A stretch of 7,768 nt of DNA, from assembly GCA_025360235.1 (NCBI GenBank), contig JANYCO010000047.1, positions 1 through 7,768 of the forward strand. Direction: 5' to 3'. The number at the start of each line of letters is the position of its first letter. Positions within the stretch are counted from its first letter, which is position 1. Made by a program: the position numbers and the translations under genes. Below the pieces are notes generated by a model, which worked only from the letters and a program-made list of their open reading frames with translations, had not been told where the DNA came from and ran no database searches. Below are positions 1-5,850 of this stretch, piece by piece. This DNA comes from Cytophagales bacterium (GTDB lineage: Bacteria; Bacteroidota; Bacteroidia; Cytophagales; Cytophagaceae).

Positions 1-10
1 CAGCAAGAGT
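1..10 (+). repeat. CAGCAAGAGT repeat, copy 1
   Basis: The 10-mer CAGCAAGAGT starts the window. It recurs at 1072-1081 and 1416-1425, and inverted at 1458-1467. The 9-mer core also occurs at 1381-1389 and inverted at 1440-1448. I found no copy to the right of 1467. A given 10-mer would not be expected four times in this much DNA, so this is a local repeat family. This copy may be cut by the window edge. Its function is unknown. Confidence 0.6.
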
Positions 11-46
11 TGACATATTTAATTGCCTGGTGTTGCATAGATAAAG

Positions 47-70
47 GTTATTTGTGAAGACACAAACAAC
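47..70 (-). terminator. possible terminator hairpin after the 280-aa gene
   Basis: GTTATTTGTG (47-56) and CACAAACAAC (61-70) form a 10-bp stem with one A-C mismatch and the loop AAGA. It lies about 20 bases past the stop codon of the minus-strand gene ending at 89. No good U tract follows on the minus strand (next bases CTTTATC), so it is a weak candidate. Confidence 0.3.
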
Positions 71-88
71 GGCGAAGGAAACAATATT

Positions 89-931
89 CTAATTTGAAAA
101 TTGAAGATTATCATATACAGAGTTCAATTTTTTTGTTAAAATTTGTTTAACATTATCTGGTGCTCCAAAGAATTCCTCCTTAATAACTCTTCCGTCTGTT
201 TCAGTCACAAAATATCCTACAAAAACCTTTGCTCCCTCCTGATGAAATACCATCTTTTCATAAACTATTTTCCCTCGAGAACCTATTACAAAAGTATATA
301 CCCCATTCGGATCTATTAACATAGTTTTAAAAATCGCCATGTCGTTAGCCGCAACAGAAGAGATCTTCTCAAAATGTATTGTTGCATCATGCAAGGCTTT
401 AGGAGTGATTGTAGGTTTATTATTAGTCATAATTATGAAGGGTATCATTTTATTATAATCCCTCATGACTATTTGTACATCTTCAATAAAAGTAGAAAAT
501 GTATTTTTTACAGCAAACTGTATTGTCTCGCTATTGGGTACGACAAAAAAAGCTATTTCTACAAACCTATTTCTACCTATAATCACCTCATTGAGTTCAT
601 CCGACTTATCTGCCAATCTTTTACTAAGATCTGCAAGCTGATTTGTGCGTTGATCCAAATTAGTCCGCAGTTTATCTATTGTTTGTGACTGCACTTCCGA
701 TTTTTGACTTAAGTCATCAGCCTTTAGCTGTAATTGAAAATTTTGATCTTTTAAATTTTCAACCTTTTCATTTGTATTTTTACTTGTATTTAAAATTGTA
801 TCTGATTTTTCCGAAGATTTTGTATTTTGAAGATAGGTTCCATATCCTGAAATCAAAGCTCCAAGAACAGTAATTATTACACCAAAGAATGTTATGTGTG
901 TAGGTTTAAGCATAGTAATTAAATTTTCCAT
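89..931 (-). CDS. membrane-anchored coiled-coil protein of unknown function
   Basis: I do not recognise this 280-residue protein. A short N-terminus is followed by one hydrophobic segment (residues 13-34, ITFFGVIITVLGALISGYGTY). A heptad-rich, charged stretch (about 40-118) with many Gln, Asn, Lys and Leu looks like a long coiled coil. The rest (about 120-280) has short alternating hydrophobic runs such as FVEIAFFVV and GVYTFVIG that suggest a mainly beta domain. No catalytic motif or lipobox is visible. The likely topology is a single-pass anchor, coiled-coil stalk and C-terminal domain; which side of the membrane the domain faces cannot be decided. The start is the first ATG, and a second in-frame Met at residue 7 would keep the membrane segment. 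The gene stands alone, with no partner on its strand within 1.3 kb. The reading frame is intact, so the CDS call is firm, but any role (sensor, phage-related, envelope) would be a guess. Confidence 0.85.
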   Translation of the reverse strand: MENLITMLKPTHITFFGVIITVLGALISGYGTYLQNTKSSEKSDTILNTSKNTNEKVENLKDQNFQLQLKADDLSQKSEVQSQTIDKLRTNLDQRTNQLADLSKRLADKSDELNEVIIGRNRFVEIAFFVVPNSETIQFAVKNTFSTFIEDVQIVMRDYNKMIPFIIMTNNKPTITPKALHDATIHFEKISSVAANDMAIFKTMLIDPNGVYTFVIGSRGKIVYEKMVFHQEGAKVFVGYFVTETDGRVIKEEFFGAPDNVKQILTKKLNSVYDNLQFSN

Positions 932-1071
932 CTGGATTGTAACTATATAAATTTATCTTATCTCAATAACCCTAGTTTGCCATAGCTTTTAACCAAGTGC
1001 TTAACTATACTATTATGTATCGAGCTATCACAAATGAACTTAGTGACAGCTAAAGATAACAAATTTCCGGA

Positions 1072-1081
1072 CAGCAAGAGT
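1072..1081 (+). repeat. CAGCAAGAGT repeat, copy 2
   Basis: An exact second copy, in direct orientation, of the 10-mer at 1-10. The two copies bracket a segment of about 1.06 kb whose only gene is the unknown membrane protein at 89-931. The match does not extend to the right of the 10-mer, and the left side of copy 1 is outside the window. Confidence 0.55.
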
Positions 1082-1123
1082 ATCAGCATACAATAAGAAA
1101 GAAAACACAACTCACTCTCCCAC

Positions 1124-1264
1124 TCAAACAGACTCAATGTTACTATTTAGGGATTTAGTGTGCCCGTTGGCTATGACAATCTTGTCCGTGCCTTCTATTA
1201 TTTAAACATCTATGTTTGAATTTAAATAAAGATAACCTGAGCCCTCCTCGTTGACACCGACACC
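1124..1264 (-). pseudogene. possible coding relic
   Basis: Read on the minus strand in one frame, this stretch gives two protein-like runs of 20 and 25 residues. The first is GVGVN...GYLYLNSNIDV. The second includes EGTDKIVIANGH and ends in LNSNIESV. A single TAA stop separates them and a TGA follows. LNSNI followed by an acidic residue appears in both, exactly 25 codons apart and encoded by different codons. This could be the eroded end of a repeat-containing protein gene. It is short and could be chance, and no family is recognised. Confidence 0.15.
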
Positions 1265-1362
1265 TTATTCGTGATTTCTATATTAAAAACGTCTGAGATT
1301 GAATTTTTAGCTTTGTGTCAGTATAGAGTGTGAGCGCGAGGATTGAGAATAAAACTTCAGGA

Positions 1363-1473
1363 CAGCAACAGTTTGAGCAACAGCAAGAGGACAATTCAGC
1401 ACAGCTTCGTATAAACAGCAAGAGTGCAGAACAACATTTCTCTTGCTGTTGCTCTGCACTCTTGCTGAATTGT
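1363..1473. repeat. inverted-repeat cluster with competing hairpins
   Basis: Three pairings can be read. (1) 1416-1435 with 1448-1467: 20-bp arms, one A-C mismatch (1431/1452), 12-base loop. (2) 1375-1389 (GAGCAACAGCAAGAG) with 1440-1454: 15 perfect pairs. (3) 1391-1400 (ACAATTCAGC) with 1464-1473: 10 perfect pairs. Pairing 1 shares bases with both 2 and 3, so it excludes them. Pairings 2 and 3 cross each other and would together make a pseudoknot. All arms are built from the same CAGCAAGAG/GAGCAACAG units, so the cluster may have arisen by duplication and inversion of one short unit. It lies about 160 bases upstream of the antitoxin gene and has no gene directly beside it. Possible roles are a structured RNA, a non-autonomous mobile repeat or a protein-binding site; the sequence does not decide. 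Confidence 0.75.
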
Positions 1474-1500
1474 AGACTGGAAGGTCCGAATTTCGAACCT
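1474..1500 (-). other. tRNA T-arm-like fragment
   Basis: On the minus strand this stretch reads GGTTCGAA, seven other bases, CCTTCC, two bases, TCT. The tRNA-Ser at 2248-2334 has GGTTCGAA, two bases, CCTTCC, two bases, TCT. The resemblance suggests a degraded tRNA 3' end, as left by elements that integrate at tRNA genes. No anticodon or acceptor arms can be found upstream on the same strand. The GGTTCGAA core is common to most tRNAs, and AGGTCCGAATTTCGAACCT is itself an imperfect palindrome, so chance is possible. Confidence 0.2.
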
Positions 1501-1600
1501 CTTTATTTATTATATGAAAGATTTAGAGGGTTTTAATAAGTAGAAAAAGATCATAAACGATAGTACAAAAGTCGTAAAATTTGCCTACCTTAGTTAATAT

Positions 1601-1620
1601 AGGAACATAAATGTATTCCT
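1601..1620 (+). promoter_or_regulatory. candidate operator of the toxin-antitoxin module
   Basis: AGGAACAT-AA-ATGTaTTCCT is an imperfect palindrome: 8-bp arms around two bases, with one extra A in the right arm. It ends 15 bases before the antitoxin ATG. About 18 bases further upstream, TAAAATTTG (1575-1583) resembles the Bacteroidota -7 box TAnnTTTG but has one extra base; no clear -33 TTG precedes it. Toxin-antitoxin operons commonly repress themselves through palindromes in this position, so binding by the antitoxin or the complex is a reasonable inference. Confidence 0.45.
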
Positions 1621-1635
1621 TTTAGTTGTATAAAT

Positions 1636-1878
1636 ATGAATACACACACAGCACAATCACAAGTATTTCTAATGGCATTTCAAACATTACCTGAAGAAAT
1701 CAAAAAAGAAGTGTTTCAAACGTTGAAAGAACAGCTTGATGATACAATTGATTTTTGGGACTCTATTACTGAACAAGAAAAAAAGGATATTAATGCAGGA
1801 TTATCTGATATTGATTCAGGAAAAACTACAGCTCATAAGCAAGTAATGAGCCAAGCGAAAACATGGTTAAAAAAATAG
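1636..1878 (+). CDS. antitoxin of a ParE/RelE-type module
   Basis: An 80-residue acidic-to-neutral protein directly upstream of, and overlapping, a ParE/RelE-like toxin. Its C-terminal half matches the pattern seen in Bacteroidota addiction-module antitoxins: FWDSITEQEKKDINAGLSDI (residues 40-59), then GKTTAHKQVM and a final WLKK. By analogy, the tail from about residue 40 should wrap the toxin. The first 35 residues (FQTLPEEIKKEVFQTLKEQL) are helical and may dimerise or bind DNA, but no ribbon-helix-helix or PHD/YefM motif is clear. The ATG is chosen because the palindrome and AT-rich leader end just before it; no Shine-Dalgarno sequence is visible, as is usual in this phylum. Its last 16 bases overlap the toxin start, implying translational coupling. 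The function call rests on gene order, size and C-terminal pattern. Confidence 0.75.
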   Translation: MNTHTAQSQVFLMAFQTLPEEIKKEVFQTLKEQLDDTIDFWDSITEQEKKDINAGLSDIDSGKTTAHKQVMSQAKTWLKK

Positions 1879-2153
1879 AATGGTCTGACCGTGCCAAATT
1901 TCGCTTTCAGGAAATTACTGAATACTTACTTTTAAAATGGGGTGAAAAAGTAGCCAGCGATTTTATTGACACTACAGAATCAAAACTAGAATTACTTTCC
2001 ATATTTCCATTGATAGGTGCTAAAACTGTTCAAAATAATCGCGTCAGAAAGTTATTGCTATCCAAACATAATCGTCTGTTTTACGAAGTGAAAGGAGATA
2101 CGATATACTTGATTACTATTTTTGATACAAGAAGCAATTACAACTCACTCTAA
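1863..2153 (+). CDS. ParE/RelE superfamily toxin
   Basis: A 96-residue basic protein with the layout of the ParE/RelE toxin fold: N-terminal strand KKIEWSDRAKFRF, two helices (about residues 14-48, ITEYLLLKWGEKVASDFIDT), then the strands VRKLLLSKHNRLFYEV (61-76) and TIYLITIFDTRSN (80-92). The ending FDTRSN parallels the FDTRQNP of Bacteroidota plasmid-stabilisation toxins, in the ParE-like branch. Whether it poisons gyrase (ParE) or cleaves mRNA (RelE) cannot be settled from sequence. It is full length, and its ATG lies inside the last codons of the antitoxin gene, so the two are translated together. The final SL...stop is followed by nested inverted repeats. It looks intact rather than decayed. 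Such modules are often carried on mobile or recently gained DNA, which fits the position beside a tRNA gene. Confidence 0.85.
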   Translation: MVKKIEWSDRAKFRFQEITEYLLLKWGEKVASDFIDTTESKLELLSIFPLIGAKTVQNNRVRKLLLSKHNRLFYEVKGDTIYLITIFDTRSNYNSL

Positions 2154-2185
2154 TTGATTGCTAACCAATTTCCAATGTCAAAAAA

Positions 2186-2223
2186 AATCGAACTTAATGG
2201 ATACAAATCAATTAAGTTCGATT
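2186..2223 (-). terminator. intrinsic terminator of tRNA-Ser, within a larger inverted repeat
   Basis: AATCGAACTTAAT (2186-2198) and its exact complement (2211-2223) form a 13-bp stem with a 12-base loop. On the minus strand the stem runs into eight Ts (complement of 2180-2187), so it is a good intrinsic terminator for the tRNA-Ser transcript. It could also stop the toxin transcript from the other side, but no T run follows on the plus strand. A second 10-bp inverted repeat, TAACCAATTT (2162-2171) with AAATTGGTTA (2225-2234), encloses it. Confidence 0.75.
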
Positions 2224-2247
2224 AAAATTGGTTATAAATGCACAGTG

Positions 2248-2334
2248 TAGAGAGGAAGGGATTCGAACCCCCGGTACGGTTGCCCGCACACATGCTTTCC
2301 AAGCATGCTCCTTAAACCACTCGGACACCTCTCT
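2248..2334 (-). tRNA. trnS: tRNA-Ser (anticodon GGA)
   Basis: An 87-base serine tRNA. The acceptor arm AGAGAGG pairs perfectly with CCTCTCT (2249-2255). The anticodon stem is CATGC/GCATG around the loop TTGGAAA, giving anticodon GGA (complement of 2298-2300), which reads UCC and UCU. The long variable arm typical of class II serine tRNAs is present, with stem GTGCGG/CCGTAC (one G-T pair) and loop GCAA. The T arm carries GGTTCGAAT. The base after the acceptor stem is A rather than the G73 seen in E. coli serine tRNAs, and CCA is not encoded, so the CCA end must be added after transcription. Its 3' end faces the toxin-antitoxin module. Confidence 0.96.
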
Positions 2335-2376
2335 ATGGAATTGGAGTGCAAAGAAAGCCATATTTTAAGGGATTAG

Positions 2377-2384
2377 CAAATATA
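2377..2384 (-). promoter_or_regulatory. TAnnTTTG promoter box, probably for tRNA-Ser
   Basis: The minus strand reads TATATTTG, a perfect match to the Bacteroidota -7 box, 42 bases before the tRNA 5' end. Transcription would then begin about 35 bases before the mature tRNA. No TTG/TTTG -33 element is found at the expected 19-21 base spacing, and the region is AT-rich, so the call is tentative. Confidence 0.35.
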
Positions 2385-2392
2385 GAGTTTAG

Positions 2393-2510
2393 AGATTAGA
2401 CATTAGAGTTTAGAATTCAATTATTTATATTTAAATTTCTTGTAATCAGCATTTTGTAATATTGACAAGTAAACCTCGCACAAAATCTAATGTCTAAAAT
2501 CTAATGTCTA
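2393..2510. repeat. inverted and tandem TCTAATGTCTA repeats
   Basis: TAGACATTAGA (2397-2407) is inverted relative to TCTAATGTCTA at 2486-2496 and 2500-2510. The right-hand pair belongs to a tandem 14-bp repeat, AAAATCTAATGTCT, at 2482-2495 and 2496-2509. The element fills the space between tRNA-Ser and holA. It could pair as a long-loop hairpin (about 78 or 92 bases). It resembles the AT-rich short repeats often seen between genes in Bacteroidota; no function is evident. Confidence 0.6.
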
Positions 2511-2573
2511 ATATCTGTTTGTGGAAATCTCTCCTTCGGAAATCTTAAACGCTTTTTGTTACTTTACTAAAGT

Positions 2574-3596
2574 ATGGCTTCTACCCCCGACTCGGTATTA
2601 AAAGACCTCAAAGCAAATAAATATGCACCTGTTTACTTTTTACAGGGTGATGAACCGTATTATATAGATCTGATCTCTGATTTTATTGAAAAAAACTGTA
2701 TCAGCGAATCAGAGAAATCCTTTAATCAGACTGTTCTTTATGGAAAAGAAACTACAGTAAATACTGTTTTACAAAACGCCAAAAAATTTCCCATGATGGC
2801 GGAAAGGCAGGTAGTTATTATAAAAGAAGCGCAAGAACTTCCTGACTTAAATAAGGAACAGGGAGAAAAATTTCTGAACGCTTATATTCAAAACCCCCTA
2901 CCATCAACCGTTCTTGTCTTTTGTCACAAATACAAAAATTTAGATGGCAGAAAAAGTCTTGGGAAAAATATTGATAAATTTTGTGTACTCGTTAACACAA
3001 AAAAGATCTACGACAACCAGTTGCCGGAATGGATTGCTAAGATATTTGCTGAAAAAGGAGCAAAAATAAACAACAAAGCTACCCAACTTCTCATTGAAAA
3101 TATTGGGAACGATCTAAGCCGAATGGCAAATGAAATCGATAAATTGCTTATAAACCTAAAAGATAAAAAAGAAGTTGATGAATCGCTGGTAGAAAAATAT
3201 GTTGGAATAAGTAAAGAGTATAATATCTTTGAATTGCAAAAAGCATTTTCTAATCGTGATGCTGTAAAAGCAAACAGAATTATAAATTATTTCGAAGCCA
3301 ATCCCAAAAATAATAATATCATCCCTTCTCTTGCCGCGCTGTTTGGTTATTTTAGTAAAGTATTATTAGTACATGGTCTTGACGATAAATCAGATGGTAG
3401 TGTGGCAAAAACGCTTGGCGTGAACCCCTATTTTGCCAAAGATTACCAGGCGGCTGCCAGAGCATTTCCTGTTCAAAAAGCCATTAATGTAATCCAATAT
3501 CTTCATGAAGCGGACCTGCGAAGCAAAGGGATTATAGGGAATAGTATGGAGCCCGGGCAGATTATGAAGGAGCTGGTGTTTAAGATTCTTCATTAA
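2574..3596 (+). CDS. holA: DNA polymerase III subunit delta
   Basis: A 340-residue delta subunit of the clamp loader, the 'wrench' that opens the sliding clamp so it can be loaded on DNA. The length fits the family. The N-terminal AAA+-like domain starts with PVYFLQGDEPYYI (19-31), where family members have a degenerate, non-ATPase loop. It continues with a FNQTVLYG strand (50-57) and FPMMAERQVVIIKEAQEL (72-89), the stretch that in other delta proteins carries the clamp-contacting and strand-forming segment. VFCHKYKNLDGRKSLGK (115-131) follows. The middle domain has the diagnostic LIENIGNDLSRMANEIDKL (173-191). The C-terminal collar domain includes YNIFELQKAF (216-225) and EADLRSKGI (312-320). 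The ATG at 2574 is the natural start because it gives the full N-terminus; no clear Shine-Dalgarno sequence precedes it. The gene stands alone and converges on rel, whose stop codon is 55 bases away. Confidence 0.95.
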   Translation: MASTPDSVLKDLKANKYAPVYFLQGDEPYYIDLISDFIEKNCISESEKSFNQTVLYGKETTVNTVLQNAKKFPMMAERQVVIIKEAQELPDLNKEQGEKFLNAYIQNPLPSTVLVFCHKYKNLDGRKSLGKNIDKFCVLVNTKKIYDNQLPEWIAKIFAEKGAKINNKATQLLIENIGNDLSRMANEIDKLLINLKDKKEVDESLVEKYVGISKEYNIFELQKAFSNRDAVKANRIINYFEANPKNNNIIPSLAALFGYFSKVLLVHGLDDKSDGSVAKTLGVNPYFAKDYQAAARAFPVQKAINVIQYLHEADLRSKGIIGNSMEPGQIMKELVFKILH

Positions 3597-3644
3597 ATTA
3601 TGAGTTTTGAATTATAAATTTTTTATAATTCAAAACTCATAATT
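3596..3644. terminator. perfect 23-bp hairpin between holA and rel
   Basis: Arms 3596-3618 and 3622-3644 are exact reverse complements with a three-T loop, starting in the last base of the holA stop codon. It fills the gap between two convergent genes, so it can stop both transcripts. It is AT-rich and lacks a long U tract on either side. It begins with AATTATGAGTT, which also begins the hairpin upstream of rel (5894-5904), so it belongs to a repeat family as well as acting as a probable bidirectional terminator. Confidence 0.75.
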
Positions 3645-3651
3645 CATAATT

Positions 3652-5850
3652 TTAAACACTGCTCCTCGTCACACTCACAATATCCGGTATCGCCTGTAAT
3701 TTAGTAATTAGGGTATCCAATTGTCTGGTGTCGTTTACAAAAAGCATCAGACTTCCTTCAAACATACCGTCGTTGGAATCAATCGTGATGGAACGGATAT
3801 TTACTCTTAGTTCGTTGGAAATAACTTTCGTCACATCGTTGATAATACCAACTCGGTCGGTGCCGATAATGTTTAAAGACGTTAGGAAAGAAAGTTCTTT
3901 TTGAGAATTCCATTTTGCTTTTATCACTCTGTAGCCAAAGTTGGAAACGAGTTCTACGGCATTAGGACAATTAGTGCGGTGAATTTTTATTCCTTCGGAA
4001 ACGGTAACAAATCCAAACACGTCATCTCCCGGAATTGGATTACAACATTTCGCAAAGCTGTAGTCAATTTTCGCCAGATCGTCACCAATCAATAAGGTGT
4101 CCTTCCCTATTGTTTGTGCTGGTTTCGTTAAGTTATTTAATTTTGTTTCGGGTTCTTTTTTCTCAAATTTCTTTTGTTCGAGCGATTCTTTAAATCTTTT
4201 AATATCGGGAACTTCAATAATTCCCTTTGCTACATTGTAGTATAGATCTAAAGAAGATTTTACATTAAAGAAGGTTATTAAATGTTGAACTGTTTCGTTG
4301 TTTAGTTCCAGCTTTAGATGTTCCAGCTTACGTTGAATAATTTCTTTTCCTTCTTCGGCAATTTTCTTTTTATCTTCTTTAAGACTGTCTTTTATTTTAG
4401 CTCTCGCTTTGGAAGTAACGACGAATTTTAACCAATCTTCGCTAGGTTTTTGTTTGCTGGAGGTGAGGATTTCGATTTGATCTCCGTTTTTAACAATGTA
4501 GCTGAGCGGAACCAGTTTCTGATTTACCTTGGCTCCCAAACAATGCGACCCGATATGAGAGTGGATTTCAAAAGCAAAATCAAGTGCGGTAGAGCCATTT
4601 GGTAAAATTTTCAATTCACCTTTTGGTGTAAAAGCATAAACTTCGTCTCTAAAGAAATTTTGACGGAAGTCATCCATAAAGTCAAGCGCGGAAGAATCAT
4701 GTTGTTCAATGATCTCTCGAACTTTCCCCAACCATGCTTCTAATCCAGCTTCTTTGTTTGAAGAACCTGTTTCTTTGTATTTCCAATGGGCGGCATAACC
4801 TTTTTCCGCAATCTCGTCCATTCTTTTAGTACGAATCTGTACTTCCACCCACTGACCTGTATTTGACATTACTGTAGTGTGCAGGGATTCGTATCCGTTG
4901 GCTTTGGGCGTACTTACCCAGTCGCGCAGCCTGTCGGGGTTAGGTTTGTAGGAGTCGGTGATGATCGAATAAATTTTCCAGCAATCGGCTTTTTCATTTT
5001 CAGGTTGAGAATCTACAATAACGCGTATTGCAAACAGGTCATAAATTTCTTCGAAAGAAGTATGGCCTTTCATTTTATTCCAGATAGAAAAAATGGATTT
5101 AGGTCTTCCTTTGATTTCAAATTTAAAATCTGCCTTTTCCAAATTTTCGGTTATAGGCGCAATGAAATCTTTTATAAATTTATCACGGGCAGATTTTGTC
5201 TGTTTTATTTTTCCCGCTATTTCAAAATATTTTTCAGTATCGGTATATTTTAAGTAAAGATCTTCCAATTCTGTTTTGATGGCATACAAACCAAGACGAT
5301 GTGCCAGGGGAGCATAAAGATAGATGGTTTCAGAAGCAATCTTTAACTGTTTTTCCCTTGGCATGCTGTCAAGAGTGCGCATATTATGAAGCCTATCAGC
5401 AAGCTTAATGAGTACAACCCTAACGTCATCTGAAAGGGTAAGTACCATTTTACGGAAGTTTTCCGCTTGCTGAGAACTTCCGTGCTCGAACACACCAGAG
5501 ATCTTTGTAAGGCCATCAATGATGGAGGTTACTTTCGGTCCGAAATCACGTTGAATGTCTTCCAGTTCGAGGTGGGTATCTTCTACCACATCGTGGAGAA
5601 GAGCGGCTACTATTGAAGTGGTACCAAGACCAATTTCTTCAACGGCTATTTGGGCTACGGCAATGGGATGGTAAATATAAGGTTCCCCTGATTTGCGACG
5701 CATGTCTTTATGCGCTTGAAGGGAGGCGTAAAAAGCTTTTTTAATGATCTTGGCATCTCCGTCTTTCAATACAGGTTTTGCAAGTTTCAATAACTTTCGG
5801 TACCTGTTTATTATCTCCTTATTCTCTTGTTCTATATCAATCGCCAACAT
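3652..5850 (-). CDS. rel: bifunctional (p)ppGpp synthetase/hydrolase
   Basis: A long RelA/SpoT-family protein, 732 residues from the ATG at 5850, which makes and degrades the stringent-response alarmone (p)ppGpp. The HD hydrolase domain looks active: YHP (His61), LLHDVVED (His86, Asp87, Glu90, Asp91) and KLADRLHN (Asp151). The synthetase domain has GRPKSIFSIW (about 248-257), YDLFAIRV (about 270-277), NGYESLHTTV (about 318-327) and EVQIRT (336-341), all expected for activity. A TGS domain follows (about 402-463, EVYAFTPKGE to GDQIEIL). Then come a helical region, a Cys-rich segment (CC at 602-603, HRTNC with Cys628) and a C-terminal ACT domain (about 654-732). A TTG two codons upstream (5856) could also start it and would add Met-Asp, but the ATG is preferred. 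The gene is convergent with holA and is flanked on both sides by related AT-rich hairpins. It is probably the cell's main, perhaps only, long Rel enzyme, as is common in this phylum. Confidence 0.97.
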   Translation of the reverse strand: MLAIDIEQENKEIINRYRKLLKLAKPVLKDGDAKIIKKAFYASLQAHKDMRRKSGEPYIYHPIAVAQIAVEEIGLGTTSIVAALLHDVVEDTHLELEDIQRDFGPKVTSIIDGLTKISGVFEHGSSQQAENFRKMVLTLSDDVRVVLIKLADRLHNMRTLDSMPREKQLKIASETIYLYAPLAHRLGLYAIKTELEDLYLKYTDTEKYFEIAGKIKQTKSARDKFIKDFIAPITENLEKADFKFEIKGRPKSIFSIWNKMKGHTSFEEIYDLFAIRVIVDSQPENEKADCWKIYSIITDSYKPNPDRLRDWVSTPKANGYESLHTTVMSNTGQWVEVQIRTKRMDEIAEKGYAAHWKYKETGSSNKEAGLEAWLGKVREIIEQHDSSALDFMDDFRQNFFRDEVYAFTPKGELKILPNGSTALDFAFEIHSHIGSHCLGAKVNQKLVPLSYIVKNGDQIEILTSSKQKPSEDWLKFVVTSKARAKIKDSLKEDKKKIAEEGKEIIQRKLEHLKLELNNETVQHLITFFNVKSSLDLYYNVAKGIIEVPDIKRFKESLEQKKFEKKEPETKLNNLTKPAQTIGKDTLLIGDDLAKIDYSFAKCCNPIPGDDVFGFVTVSEGIKIHRTNCPNAVELVSNFGYRVIKAKWNSQKELSFLTSLNIIGTDRVGIINDVTKVISNELRVNIRSITIDSNDGMFEGSLMLFVNDTRQLDTLITKLQAIPDIVSVTRSSV

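Larger units (their letters stand above)
932..1635. other. 704-bp gene-free region with repeats
   Basis: No convincing gene lies here. The longest reading frame (1330-1536, plus) is low complexity, and its Gln and Cys runs come straight from the repeated CAGCAA/TTGCTG units. In order, the region holds a CAGCAAGAGT copy (1072-1081), a possible minus-strand coding relic (1124-1264), a small palindrome AAACATctATGTTT (1204-1217), the inverted-repeat cluster (1363-1473), a tRNA T-arm-like fragment (1474-1500), a weak CCTCT/AGAGG hairpin (1498-1529) and the promoter area of the toxin-antitoxin module (about 1560-1635). Confidence 0.7.

Noticed and set aside
374..873. Two plus-strand reading frames (374-688, 679-873)
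   Set aside because: Both are antisense to the intact 280-codon minus-strand gene and show no recognisable protein features.
1211..1218. TATGTTTG, a perfect TAnnTTTG box on the plus strand
   Set aside because: No gene begins downstream within about 400 bases and the nearest TTG is 26 bases upstream, too far; it also lies in a small palindrome that explains it.
1416..1467. Integron attC site
   Set aside because: The hairpin lacks the RYYYAAC/GTTRRRY core at its base; AAC and GTT sit at the loop side, and no integrase or cassette array is visible.
1..1470. CRISPR array from the repeated CAGCAAGAG motif
   Set aside because: Copies are 9-10 bases long, irregularly spaced and in both orientations, with no cas genes.
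1330..1536. 68-codon plus-strand reading frame with Gln-rich and Cys-rich runs
   Set aside because: Its sequence is dictated by the inverted CAGCAA/TTGCTG repeats and a tRNA-like tail; it has no protein-like organisation or start signal.
4879..5253. 124-codon plus-strand reading frame
   Set aside because: It lies wholly inside rel, whose domains are complete and conserved in this interval; it is an antisense shadow.
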